DNA of 64,000 bases, from contig NC_043742.1 in the NCBI RefSeq assembly GCF_004337985.1, positions 7,977,136 to 8,041,135 on the forward strand. The letters are read 5' to 3'. Below, in pieces: positions 48,201 through 59,006 of the stretch; the stretch's first letter is position 1, and each line of letters starts with the position of its first letter. The translations under genes were made by a program, and so were the position numbers. A model generated the notes under the pieces. That model was not told the origin of the DNA. It did no database searches and saw only the letters and a list, made by a program, of their open reading frames with translations. Source of the stretch: Pyricularia pennisetigena (lineage: Eukaryota; Ascomycota; Sordariomycetes; Magnaporthales; Pyriculariaceae).

Positions 48201-50954
48201 TCATGACAGGCTGGCTCCTGTTGGAACTGTGGGAGAGGTAAGCTGATTTGCTGCTGATTTGGTGCTGATATGGTATCCTTCCTTTTTTTTTTTTTTTTTT
48301 TTTTNNNNNNNNNNNNNNNNNNNNNNNNNNNNNNNNNNNNNNNNNNNNNNNNNNNNNNNNNNNNNNNNNNNNNNNNNNNNNNNNNNNNNNNNNNNNNNNN
48401 NNNNNNNNNNNNNNNNNNNNNNNNNNNNNNNNNNNNNNNNNNNNNNNNNNNNNNNNNNNNNNNNNNNNNNNNNNNNNNNNNNNNNNNNNNNNNNNNNNNN
48501 NNNNNNNNNNNNNNNNNNNNNNNNNNNNNNNNNNNNNNNNNNNNNNNNNNNNNNNNNNNNNNNNNNNNNNNNNNNNNNNNNNNNNNNNNNNNNNNNNNNN
48601 NNNNAGGCGAGATCGAATCTCACCTCAGCCAAAACTCCGAAATCCAACACGCTGCCGTCTTGCACCCTTCCTCTGGCCCATGCAAGGGCCAGCTGGTTGC
48701 CCTGGTTTCCCTCAAGAAGCTTGGTGCTGAAACCAACCGGGATGGCATCGTCGAGATCGTCGACGGTGACGAGACCTCCATGGCGGCAGCAATCACGTCG
48801 GACGCAACCACTCACCTGTCGTCCCTTGTGCCGGGCTACATGATCCCCAACCTTTGGATTCCAGTCAAGAGCTTCCCGCTGCTGCCCTCTGAGAAGCTCA
48901 ACCGGAAATGTCTTGGCCAGTGGCTCAATGGCATGTCGGACGAACTGCACAGGCGCGTATGCGGTATTTCTACGGCAAGCACTGACGGCAGCCCGGCTTC
49001 TCAACTCGTCCAAGTAGTCGAGCCGTCCACCGAGGCGGAGAAGAGCATCCACCAGGTCTGGTGCGACGTTCTCAACCTGCAGGCCGAAGAGGTGGGCGTC
49101 ACGCAGGACTTTGTCACCCTCGGCGGCGACTCCATCCTCGCCATGGCCATGGCCTCCAAGCTGAGAAAGGCAGGCTTCCAAGTCTCGGTGACGGATCTTC
49201 TCATGACGCGCACCATCGCGAAGCTCGCCGCTCGTATTGGTCACACTGCCAAGAGCCCCAAGGACAAGAGCATGCGCCATCATCTCGGCCTGCGCCTCGT
49301 CACCTTAGCTGGGGAGTCGGACTTTGAAAATGACAACGACACGGGCTACGAGTCGGACAACAGCGATGCTACCACGGCAGCCACTTCCATCTCGGCTGCG
49401 AGCCCCGCCCGTTCAAAGGACGCTCGACCCGTCCAAACCCAGCAGCCCACCGAGCTCTTTGATCTCACTCCGATGCAGCAGTACTATGCAGGTCTCGCGC
49501 TTGGCGACGACGAGCTGTCGCGGCAGACGGACGCCAGGTTCAACCACAGCTTCTGCATCAAGCTCAAGCGTCCCATCAACCCTGCCGTCTTGTCTGGTGC
49601 GTACTCGGAGCTCATCAGCCGTCACATGATGCTTCGTGTGCGTCTGCAGCGATGCGACAAGGAAACGGCAGCCTGTGGTTTCCGCCAGTTCATATCGCCC
49701 GACGTCAAAAAGTCTTTCCGTCTGCGCGAGTGGAGCAACGTCGCGTCGGTGGACGACGTCAAGGACCGCCTGGAGGACGCCCGCATCACGCTGGACCTCG
49801 AACACGGCCCCATCAGCTCGCTCGATCTCGTCAGCACGACCGCTGGGGATTCGTTCCTTTATCTCGTTGCGCACCATCTCGTGGTTGACCTCATATCGTG
49901 GAACTCGATCCTCCGAGACTTTGACCATCTGCTCTGCAAGGGCGCCTTCGGCCACGAGGAGCCGAGTCCGTTCCCGCTGTGGGCGCAAAAGCAGGCCGAG
50001 TATGCGCGTCTTCACCTCGATCCCAAGGCCACGCTTCCCGAGCCCATTCCTCCTGCCGACTTTGAATTCTGGGGCATGGCCGACGCCGACGGCAGTCTCG
50101 TTCCCAACCTCGCCCGGGACTCGATCCACCACACCATCTGCCTCCCCGAGGCCGCCACGTCTGTGCTCCTGCGCGAGAGCCACGTGAGGTACAAGGCCGA
50201 GCCGATGGACGTGCTCGTCTCGGCGCTCACGCGGTCCTTCTTCCTCGTCTACGGGCAGATGCGCGAATCGCCCCCGGCCATGTTCCGGTTCGGGCACGGC
50301 CGCGAGGACGTCGAGGGTCTGCCGGACGTCTCGTCGACGGTCGGTTGGTTCTCGACGCTGTCGCCCATGCACGTGCCCGTCGGGCTGGGCGGAGACTGCA
50401 CGGGCCCCGGCGTGCTCGCCCGGACGGTGGAGCTGCGGCAGCGCACGCCGCACAACGGCTGGGCGTACTTTGCGTCGCGCTACCACCACCCCGACGGCGG
50501 CGCCGTCTTTGCGGGCCACGAGCGCATGGAGGTGGCCGTCAACTACCTCGGCGTCATGGACCGGCAGGTGCGCGGCCTCGACTCGGCCGTCTTTGACCTC
50601 TCGCGCATGGTCGACGCCGGCCTGGGCGCCCGCGGCCAGGACGTCAAGTGCATGAGCCTGTTTGACGTCACGGCCGAGGTCCGCGCCGGCTGCCTCGTGG
50701 TCGACCTGGAGTGGAACCGCCGCATCAGGGGACAGGCCCAGGTCAAGGCCTGGTGGAGGGAGTTGGAGGCCTGTCTCAAGGAGCTGGCGTCCACGGGCTC
50801 GCCTTATGTCAGGAGCAGCAGCGGCGGCGGCGGCGGCGGCGGTGGCGAGTGGGGCGTCATGCCCAGCGTCGGGAGGAGAGACTCGCTGTCCAGGGAGCAG
50901 AGGCGGATGCGGTCGTTGTCGCGGCAGAGGTCTCGTCAGAGCTCAATCGTTTAG
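36281..50954 (+). CDS. Tetramodular NRPS, [C*]-A-T-C-A-T-C-A-T-C-A-T-E
   Basis: Visible exons: 36281..45229, 45379..48237 and 48606..50954 (about 4,717 codons plus a gap). Residues 1-265 are a condensation C-terminal half lacking HHxxxDG. A1 starts near 267 (core TSGSTGRSKG; NGYGPTE replaced by NIFGPAE). T1 carries GGDS near 842. C domains have intact IHHAVTDG (39,439), IHHALYDG (42,832) and IHHSTYDG (46,251). A2, A3 and A4 cores are near 40,805, 44,212 and 47,685; T2, T3, T4 GGDS near 42,107, 45,637 and 49,120. The last domain has E-type marks: HHLVVDLISW (49,873), GHGRE, TVGWFSTLSP, VNYLG. No TE, R or terminal C domain. It should build a tetrapeptide with a D-residue last. Breaks: in-frame TAG at 45,484 and a 300-N gap in A4. 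Confidence 0.93.
45230..45378 (+). other. NRPS intron with GC-AG ends and poly-T core
   Basis: Exon 1 ends ...CCAAAATACATG and exon 2 begins GTCCCGACTCTTTGG, restoring the A-domain A9/A10 reading LPKYMVPTLWIP. The intron begins gcaagt, the consensus of the minor GC-AG class, and ends ctacacag. It holds 47 consecutive T (45,248-45,294) and then a (ctaa/ctga)n array with many branch-site candidates. The length is 149 nt. Confidence 0.8.
45483..45545 (+). other. In-frame TAG in NRPS linker, or a 63-nt intron
   Basis: A TAG at 45,484-45,486 interrupts the frame in the A3-T3 linker; the same frame resumes at once into T3. Two readings are possible. It may be a true nonsense change or base error. 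Alternatively, a 63-nt intron from gtagct (45,483) to accag (45,545) would remove the stop and keep the frame, joining ...LTP-D-KEVSIV. The donor gtagct is weak. Confidence 0.6.
48238..48604 (+). other. NRPS intron start, poly-T and 300-N assembly gap
   Basis: Exon 2 ends GTG GGA GAG and is followed by a good donor gtaagc, candidate branch sites (gctgat repeated three times), a poly-T run from 48,283 and exactly 300 N (48,305-48,604). A-domain motifs A6 and A7 of A4 must lie in the gap; the reading resumes at GEIESHL (motif A8). The round number of Ns implies an unmeasured gap. Confidence 0.85.
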
Positions 50955-51375
50955 TGTTTTTTTTTCTTTGGTATTATATATTTATTTGTACTTTTGTAGT
51001 CTTGAGCTGAGCTGTCTAATATCATCAACGTAATTCCGATATTTGACTCGCTTTCTCAAAATAACCGGAACCGCGTATCTCGTGTCACATGTCGTCTTTG
51101 GTCTGGTGCGAGTTGGTTAGTGTCATTGAAAAGCCTTTTGAGCCTGGACACCCTTTTTCATGACTGAGCCTAATCTCTCTAATCTACAATTGACATTTCG
51201 GTCTGTCTGGTGTAATATTTCATGTTATCCAACACATGTGGACTTTTTTTTTTTCATTAGTCGTATCCCAACCTCATTTCCCTCTTACCAAACTGTTCCC
51301 TGTGGCTGACCCGCCAAGTAAAATAATACACGAGGACTTGATCATTATTTCATCACTCTTTTTTTTTTTTCTTGT
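50955..51375. other. Convergent intergenic region
   Basis: This holds the 3' ends of the NRPS and of the rhodopsin-domain gene. It is T-rich with runs at 50,956-50,966, 51,244-51,255 and 51,359-51,370. No gene seen. Confidence 0.6.
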
Positions 51376-52601
51376 TCATTGCCTCTCGGTGCTCGATCCT
51401 CGACCGGTCCCCAGTCGTCTCTCGACATCCCCCTCCACAGCACCTGGCGGTGACGGGTTCCTGGGGTCCCTCACGTCGTCGGTCGGGCTCCTCCTGAGCG
51501 AAAGCTCGCTCTCGGCGTCGTCCCGAATCCGACTGCACCGCTGCCGGCTGCTCTTGGCGGACTTGGACCCCTTGGAGCCGTCGGGCATGTCGCTCCCTCC
51601 AAAGGTGCGAAGGGCAAAGACGGGACCGCTCTTGCCGCTCTGGCCGCTGCCGCTCTCCTCCGGGCCGGGCGGGGTCGAGGCCTCGGACCGCGCGAGACCG
51701 GCGCTCTTGAGCACCTGCCTGAACAGCGGCAGGCACACGGGGATGGCGATGCAGACCAGCGTGATGGCCAGCTCGGCGATGGACCAGGCGCAGGTGGGGA
51801 TGGCGTCGAGGGTGTAGTTTGCGCTCTGCAGGCCGCCGAGCCCGATGGTGCGCTTGACGCCGCAGGCGGCGGCGGCCAGGCCCAGGCTCATGGACCCCGC
51901 GATCAGCAGCCGCTCCTGGAACGGCTTGTTGAGCTGCCACACGAACAGCCAGGGGAAGACGGCGAAGAAGAGGTCGGCCAGCACGCAGCCGGTGCCCAGC
52001 GCCACGGCGAAGGGCGTGATGGGCAGCGGGCAGCTCCCGCCCGGGATCGTCTTGTCCCACAGGAACGCCGGCGGCGTGCACTGAAACGCGAACGCGAACG
52101 CGCACACCCCCGTGTCGACCAGCAGCGCCGCGATGGCCGCCCAGATGGCCCACCGGTGCCACCGCTTGGTCACCAGCCGGAGGAGGAACAGCCCCAGCGA
52201 CACCTTGGCCACGCCCATGGTCGAAACCCCAAAGATCTGCGCGATGATCAGGTACAGCAGGCACTTTGTCAGCCGGTCCGGGCTGTCGTTCCATATTGCG
52301 TCTTGGCTCTGCCCGAGGCCGTAGAGCACTGAGACGTGGACCATGATGGTGCAGGCGAGGAGGAGGATCTGAAGAGCGTTAGTCTGAGCTTTTTTTGTTT
52401 TTGGAGGGGAGGCCCAAAATCAGTCCCACTTACAAACGACGCATTGTAGATGTTGTCGTCCCACCCGTACGCCTTAATCACCACGAGGCGCGTGTAAAGT
52501 CGCAACAGGAAAAAGAAGGCGGCAGCTCCTGTCGTGGCCCATGAGATTGCAAGCAGCCAGTGGCCCTCGCCACCGATTGTGCCTATTGGGGTGACGTCCA
52601 T
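51376..52601 (-). CDS. Fungal rhodopsin-domain integral membrane protein
   Basis: Model complement(join(51376..52368, 52434..52601)), 386 residues; the 65-nt intron is phase 0 with a GACTAAC branch site. Start MDVTPIGTIGG is the first ATG. About seven membrane segments are visible, with marks of the fungal Rhodopsin/PTH11-like family: RLYTRLVVIKAYGWDDNIY after TM1-2, a YLIIAQIFG...KVSLGLFLLRL stretch in TM3 and an FQCTPPAFLWDK extracellular loop. The cytoplasmic tail from about residue 285 is rich in Ser, Gly, Arg and Asp. Such proteins often sit in secondary-metabolite clusters, sometimes with no known role. It is convergent with the NRPS. Confidence 0.87.
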
Positions 52602-52792
52602 TGTTTTTTGAGGGCGACAGGTTGATTTGGACAAGGAATCAGCCAAAAGTTTTTGTTTTGGTTTGTTTGTTTGATTTTTGCATTACACAGGGGACGCATC
52701 CTTTTATCCCAAGCAATCAAACTGACTTTTTTTTTTTTTTTTGTTTTTTTTTTGTGTCGCATCACACACGCACATCTATATATACCGAGGCA

Positions 52793-53993
52793 ATGTCATC
52801 ACCCGATAGCCCTCCCAAGAGGCCCAGACTGTCTCTCCAGATCAAGGCAATCTCGAACGGCCCGAGCGTTCGCACTTCTCGCAACCTGGCGGCAGCCGTC
52901 AACCCAAGATCCCCGACGTCCTTCAATACTCTTTCAAATGTCTACGTCACCGCCATAGGCAAATCTGCACCCGTCGAGGAGCCACTGACCGCCATCAACG
53001 TGAGGAGCAGAGGTCTGCCACTTAAACTTCAGACACAAAATGTATCCACCACGGCACAGCCGATATCGTCTTTTGGGGTTGGTCCCGAGACACCCTTGAC
53101 TGCTCAGCCCATGTCTCCGGCCGTCTTGCAAAACATAACCTTCCCTAGCACCATGACTGCTACACCACCATTGTCTGCTGGTCCGACGGAGCCGGCCGAG
53201 GCCAGAGTTTTTACCTTCTCTGCCGAGGATACTTCAGCCACCAGGCCGAGGACTGACATGACCTCACAACTCATGTCTCCCCGAACGCCAAGAAGGCGTA
53301 CCACAGGACCGGGCACCGGTGGCTCTCGGGCCGCCCCTTACTCTCATAACCCGCGCTCGCTGCCCAGTATCCTGCGCAACTCTCCATTACCACGCCTCCC
53401 TACCATGTCACCCGTTTCTCCAAGGAGGCAGTCCAAGCGTCTGCAGGAAAAGGCCGCTCGCCGGGTGTGCTACAACACCCCGCTGACCCAGACCATCACG
53501 ACGAACACGTACACAAAATCGCACATCGACCTGCTCTGCGAGGAGGCGTCGCCTTTCTCACCATCCAAGCCGGCATCTGAAGACCCCGAGATCGTTCTGG
53601 ATATCGCCATGGCTTACACGGGCGACGAGACGCGGGACGGCGGCCAGACGCCCGGCCCATTCGAGGAGATGCGGAGGCGAATGGCCGGCCTGGCAGCTGC
53701 CTCGCCGCTGTCTTCCCCAAGCGGCATCAGGAAGCGCACCTCCAAGAAGCGCGAGAAGAAGCGTCGCTGGGTCTGGACCATCGGGGTCGAGGACGAGGAG
53801 GGCGACGATGTGGGAGGCGCCGTGGCCGCCTACCGCGCCGCCGAGGCCGCTGCAGCCGGGACGCCCCTGAAAGTGGCGGCCTCGACCATCGTCAGGGACG
53901 AAGAGCGGGAACCCCTCAGTGCGATACCCAAGCTGTGCGTCGACACGATGGCCGTGTTCAACCAGCAGCAGAGGGCCTACGAGCAACCATGCC
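52793..53993 (+). CDS. Disordered basic hypothetical protein, 3' end cut
   Basis: The frame from ATG 52,793 (MSSPDSPPKRPRLSLQ) runs 400 codons to a single N at 53,994. It is rich in Ser, Pro, Thr, Arg and Lys with SP/TP sites, low-complexity linkers and basic patches such as KKREKKRRW. The C-terminal part is more conserved in appearance: a long acidic-to-helical stretch, then AIPKLCVDTMAVFN. KRPR and KKREKKRR could be nuclear signals. I do not recognise a function. It is divergent from the rhodopsin-domain gene with only 191 bp between starts, which include a T-rich run. The true 3' end is lost at the assembly break. Confidence 0.7.
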
Positions 53994-53994
53994 N

Positions 53995-55122
53995 CTCTCC
54001 TTCAACTTTGCTTCTTCGTCAGGAGTGCGCCGGATCGTGGGGCGAGAAGCAACCCTGCTGACCCAGCCCCCCCGCCTAGACGCCTGGGACGTCATTGGCC
54101 AGATCACCTTCAGCAAACACTTTGGCTACCTGTCGGCGGGAAAGGACTTTGACGGCCACCTCTGGCTGTCGGACAAGGGTGCCGACTACCTGGCCAGCGT
54201 CAGCCAGATCCCCTGGCTCGACCGCCTCGTCGACAAGAACCCCATCTTCCCCATCGGCGGGGCCACGGCGCTGCTCGGTCCGACCATGAAGCGGCTCGAC
54301 GACAGGTACGCGGGCCGCGACGACCGCGATCCGGACCAGGCGGCCGCCCAGCCCGACTTTCTGGACAAGTTCCTCGAGGTGCAGCGCGCGCAGCCAGACG
54401 TCGTCGACCGCCAGCGCGTCGTCAGCTACCTGTCCATCAACATGCTCGCCGGCGCCGACACCACCGCCATCACCATCAAGGCCGTCCTGTACTATGCGCT
54501 CCGGACGGAGGGGGTCTGGGCGAGGTTGGTCGCCGCCTGCGAGGACGCCGGGTTGGCGTCGTCGTCGTCGTCGTCGTCGTCGGGTGAGATACCGTCCTTC
54601 GCCCGAGCTCGTGCCGTTCCCTACCTCGAGGCTGTGGTGCGCGAGGCCATGCGCCTGCATCCCGGCGTGGCCATGGTGCTGCCGCGGTCTGTGCCGGACG
54701 GTGGACTGGAGCTGCCCGACGGCAAGGTCGTGCCGCCCGGGACGAGCGTGGGCATGAACCCGTTCGTGCTGGGACGCAACAAGACGGTATGGGGCCCGGA
54801 TGCGGACGACTACAGGCCCGAGCGGTGGCTGCGGGCGGACGGCGAGACCGAAGACGCGTTTGCCGCGAGGTTGAGGGCCATGAACGCTGCCGATCTCACC
54901 TTTGGGGCCGGGTCGAGAGTGTGTGTGGGTAAGCACCTGGGGCTCCTGCAAGTGTACAAGGTGGTGGCGACTTTGGCTGTCTTTTACGACCTGGAGCTGG
55001 TCGAGCCGGAAAAGGAGTGGTGGGTGCGGTGTGCCTTTTTCATGCGACAGGGGGAGCTCAACGTGAGAATGAGACGGAAGGTAGTCGCGGGTGACTCGGG
55101 CATGAGAAGAGAGTCTCGGTAA
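53995..55122 (+). CDS. Cytochrome P450, N-terminus missing
   Basis: The last 375 residues of a P450 follow the N at 53,994. Marks in order: DAWDVIGQITFSKHFGYL, I-helix AGADTTA (about 54,453), EAVVREAMR with ExxR (about 54,630), the PERW block (about 54,820) and the heme loop FGAGSRVCVGKHL (about 54,900) with its cysteine ligand. The layout resembles the pisatin demethylase/benzoate hydroxylase group. A normal P450 has about 500 residues, so the membrane anchor and roughly 150 residues are absent. A poly-Ser loop (tcg repeats near 54,556) is unusual. It may tailor the NRPS product, but this is inference. Confidence 0.85.
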   Translation, partial: LSFNFASSSGVRRIVGREATLLTQPPRLDAWDVIGQITFSKHFGYLSAGKDFDGHLWLSDKGADYLASVSQIPWLDRLVDKNPIFPIGGATALLGPTMKRLDDRYAGRDDRDPDQAAAQPDFLDKFLEVQRAQPDVVDRQRVVSYLSINMLAGADTTAITIKAVLYYALRTEGVWARLVAACEDAGLASSSSSSSSGEIPSFARARAVPYLEAVVREAMRLHPGVAMVLPRSVPDGGLELPDGKVVPPGTSVGMNPFVLGRNKTVWGPDADDYRPERWLRADGETEDAFAARLRAMNAADLTFGAGSRVCVGKHLGLLQVYKVVATLAVFYDLELVEPEKEWWVRCAFFMRQGELNVRMRRKVVAGDSGMRRESR

Positions 55123-58107
55123 ACGGCCACGAAACATTGCCACACTTGCCACCGGTATTCAAACTAATCCTTTGAGACTGCAGGCCGCAATAAAGCAATC
55201 TGCGCCAAGCTGACGTATCTATCATGACTTGCTCACAGTGTAGCATCAACTTGCTGCGGCAGCAGTATACTGATTCATTTGATATATTTGGCATCTACAA
55301 CTTGGCCTCTTTTTGTTTCCATCCGTTCCCTCCGCCGAGGATGCATTAAAGGCAGGCCCCGACGAGCAGCGGTGGGTTTATGGTCAGTTTGGCAAGATAT
55401 GTTCACAGTATACTATCAGTGACTCGCATTCTTGCCTCGGCCAAAAAATAACGCTTTTGAGGAGAAGAAAGAGAGAGAAAAAAAAAAAAAAAACAAAAAG
55501 GGCTGCCCTGGAGTATGAAGACGAAGCCACATCTCTAGCTGCAGCGCTGCAACCACTCTAAGGAGGGACTTTGAGCGGACTGCACCCTGTGTAGGGAGGG
55601 GAAATGCCTGTAATGGGAAGGTGGATGGCCCTAGCATACGTGCCAAGCTGCCTAGACCCACCGACCCTTGCAAGATGAGATCCCCACCCCCACGTCTCTT
55701 GCGCAGGGTTTTTAATTCATCACGATCCTCTTTTGCCCCGGGCGTCATGGCACAGTAGCAACGAAGAACTTGACCTTTCAGGCAAGATATCAGCCAGACA
55801 AGATGCAAGCCAGGACAGGCTCCCTTGTCTCCCCGTTGCTCAATGGTTGATGATCATTACCTACAAAGTAATTATGCCGAGATTGACCCGTCAATCACAT
55901 TTTTCTGTTAGATATGAAGGACTGCAGAAGATACAGATACAGTAGGGTATCTACAACATGGAGGGACCTAGGACAGCATCGAGCCGACTCGCAAANNAAA
56001 AAAAAAAAACAGCTCAATTCTCACACAGATACCCAATCTCCAGGCTCAGAGCAATGTTGTCCAGTCTCCAAAGACGAATGGCATACCAAGACCATAAGCA
56101 ATCATAGCCAAGGCCAAAACAATCGGTTCAATCTCACCCGAACTCCAGCAATGCCTGGTAACACTCTGACGGTTTCGTTGAGCAGCGTCGCCAGACCGCC
56201 GACAGCCACGTTGGCCAGCGAGATGCAACCCTCGTCTCGCAGCGAAACGCTCCAGTACAAACCCTCAAATTGGAGGCCACCTTTTGCCCGTCATGGGTCT
56301 ACGTCTCGCTGAATGGCGGCAGAGGACGTGGAATCGGCAGGCGAGGGAAAGTCATCGATCACCTCTTAAGTACAAAACTCGACCGACCAACATACCAGAT
56401 TTTACATCCAGCTAGGGACCATCAGCGTACGGCTCGACTATCACAGGCTAGCACAGTCGCGTCGTCGGCACGAAAGACCCCTTCAGTGTCGGCCAGTCCA
56501 AGGTTTGCACCCCATCGGGTAAGTCATGGATTGTTTATTTACACGCTACGCCAGCTTGCCCACCAATTCTTTCAGCCATCTCACGGAAATTGTGATGCCA
56601 TCATTGTGGCCGGTAAACATGCACGTGAGGAACTTGTCTGTCGAAAATGGTGTAGGGCTTGACACCATTTGTAGACAGGCCAAGTTCCTATTGCGGCCTG
56701 AGCGATAGCGACAAGGTAGTTTCTACTAAGCGATCAGGCAGACCCAAGTCAGTGATCGGATTGAGAGAGATCAAGCGTGACTTGAAGCAGCCGGCAGATC
56801 CCCAAGAGTGATCGATCATAATGACTCGGGCGATTGATTCGGCAATTTCCGCAACATATGCAGCCAGACCCTTGGATTTGGGTAGAAGGGGCCAGAATCG
56901 TCGGTCTCACAACCTGTGGCCAAACCTGCAGTCTATACTTGATAAAATCCGACTCCAAGGTCACACACACAGGTAGGGTGCCCTGCATTACCAAGGCCAA
57001 CATGTTTTGCGGGAGAGCCGATTGGGCAAGTGATCTTCAAACAGGTGCGCCGAGTTGTGCTTGCTCTATTCTGAAGTTATGATCTCTCTCTATGAATCAT
57101 GTAGACACTCACACAGTACAAATCCGTCCTTGTGACGGTCCAAAGTCGCAACTCAAATTGGAGTAATTCTGAACAGTTAGTACAACAGTCCAGACAGAAG
57201 CGGGTAATAAGCTAAGAACTCGGCAGTACAACCAACAAAAGCACATGTGGTATGGTATGGTCCCTGTTGCTCGCCACGTTGACACCATCAAATCCTTCAT
57301 TGACTGAGGTTAGTCCCGATCTGAAAGTGTATGCTAATTTAGCGACATAAAACCGACTCCAGCAACAAATTGTATGCATGCCTTTTTTGGTTATAGCCTT
57401 ATAGGTGGACCCGTCAAGGCAATTTGAAGGATCCTGCGATTAGCAACGGAATGCATGAATGCTTGAATAACCACTCTCATTCGATGCCGTCCGGCATTGG
57501 CACACGATGCGCCCACACGCTTGCGTGCCTTTTAATGGTCAACGCCGCGCCGGGACGACATTTGGGCTTGAGCTCGAACATACTCATAATGTTTCTATTC
57601 TTAGGCACATGTACTAACATTAAGAAATATACGATGGTCCACTTGGTCTAATTTTTGTTTCTGTCTCTTTGTTATTCTTTGCTCACGATTTTATCATTGG
57701 CGCATGACATTGGACAAATCACTTGCCCATTCGCTAGAATTCTGTCCACAGCTGTACCATGACTGTGCAAACAAACATCCTTTCGATTCCTTAGTCAACA
57801 CCGATGTGTTCGCATTATTCTAGTTATCATCGCTAACCATGCGCAATTTTGTCAATCATGTTGATCACTCTGGGCAAGTATTGACGAGCATCCATGGATG
57901 ATGGTTTAGTAAGTATAAATGAGCGCCCTCACCCGCTTGCAAACGTTATAACCTTGCTTCTATAATCATCCGATCTCAAACTATTCACACTCTTTTATCA
58001 TATTTCTTTTTCTCCTTTGTCTATTAGTTTTGTGGTCCTCTGTGACCTTTGCGCTCGCTTTGTTTGATTTTGATTTAGTCTTTATTCTTTTTTTTTATTT
58101 GTCCAAG
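55123..58107. other. 3 kb without a convincing gene
   Basis: Short open frames only. It contains a poly-A run at about 55,479-55,493 and an NN in a poly-A run at 55,996-55,997, another assembly weak spot. The last 150 bp before 58,108 are T- and CT-rich, with a taagtataaatgag TATA-like stretch at about 57,910, and are the likely promoter and leader of the secreted repeat protein. Confidence 0.5.
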
Positions 58108-58752
58108 ATGCAGATTTCCCAAATCTACCAGCTCATGGCCCTCCTGGCCATCGGCGCCCCCGTGTTTGCCCACGAAATCAAACCTGACCACCCCCAGTTG
58201 GCCCAATCGCCGATTGTCCCTCCTCACTCTGATGTTTCTGGCTCATCCAAGGGTTCCGACTCTGCCAAGGCCCGTTGGTCGTGGCTCATTTCCGGGGGGT
58301 TGAAGAAGCATCCTGTCAACCGGGCTGTCGGCGGCGGCTCTGAGGACAAGCCCTCTCGCGTTGTGGCACGCAGCGACGGCGGTGACGCCTTCAAAGCTCC
58401 GAGCTCCTCATCTCCTCTCACGGAAACTAAGCCAGACCACGTCAAACAGCGCCCGGTGAGCGAGGATACCAACCACCTTGCGGTACATGACGACGGCGTC
58501 AAGGATCCTTACAACCCTCCCCGCTCCCCGCCTCCTCCCCGAGAAACCAAGCCAAAGTTTTGGAGCGAGAAACCCCCGGGGCGCAAGCACCCCAACCGCC
58601 TTGCGGCACGCAACGACGACGACCCCTACAACCCTCCGAGCTCCCCATCTTCTCCCAAGGAAAGCAAGCCGAAGCACATTAAGAAGCGCCCGGGGAGCAA
58701 GCACCCCAACCGCCTTGCGGCACGTAACGACGGCGACGAAACACCCCTGTAA
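58108..58752 (+). CDS. Secreted protein with 40-residue tandem repeats
   Basis: 214 residues starting at ATG 58,108 (MQISQIYQL). A signal peptide is likely, with cleavage after PVFA (residue 21). From residue 84 the protein is a repeat array: units at 84-122, 123-163, 164-201 and a partial one at 202-214. The unit is approximately [R/H]LAARNDxDPYNPPSSP, then PKExKPKHxKKRPGSKHPN. Dibasic pairs (KK, KR, RK) recur near the same place in several units, as in KEX2-processed precursors, but not in every unit. It has no cysteine-rich effector pattern. A fourth unit seems to continue after the stop in another frame. Candidate roles are a cell-wall/effector-like repeat protein or a peptide precursor. 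Confidence 0.75.
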   Translation: MQISQIYQLMALLAIGAPVFAHEIKPDHPQLAQSPIVPPHSDVSGSSKGSDSAKARWSWLISGGLKKHPVNRAVGGGSEDKPSRVVARSDGGDAFKAPSSSSPLTETKPDHVKQRPVSEDTNHLAVHDDGVKDPYNPPRSPPPPRETKPKFWSEKPPGRKHPNRLAARNDDDPYNPPSSPSSPKESKPKHIKKRPGSKHPNRLAARNDGDETPL

Positions 58753-58812
58753 GCCTCCGAGTTCTGCCAAAAGCCCCCTTGGTTCTCCTCGGGACCTTGT
58801 AGCCACTAAGTA
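58357..58812 (+). repeat. Coding tandem repeat, 114-123 bp units
   Basis: DNA repeat matching the protein repeats: starts at 58,357, 58,474, 58,597 and 58,711. The last unit runs past the TAA at 58,750-58,752; ccccTGTAAGcctccgag aligns with ccccTACAACcctccgag of the third unit but one base out of frame. Confidence 0.7.
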
Positions 58813-58975
58813 AGGCTTGAACATGATGCGGACGATGAGATAGACAACCTTTACAGCCACGAGCCCAGTCGTATGCACGCTAGTTTAGAAGCATCTTGTA
58901 GGCTGATTCCTTTTACGGAAAGCGTATATCTGTTTCGTGTTTTCTTTTTTTTTCTTTTTTTCTTTTTTTTTTTCT

Positions 58976-59006
<31 letters not shown>

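Noticed and set aside
45520..48204. An 894-codon open frame on the minus strand
   Set aside because: It lies exactly opposite the NRPS T3-C4-A4 coding frame and has no recognisable domain; it is a shadow caused by high-GC codon usage. The same holds for the 620-codon minus frame at 38,987-40,849.
53340..54061. Reading the basic protein and P450 as one fused gene
   Set aside because: The P450 lies in a different frame, begins mid-domain, and an N marks the join.
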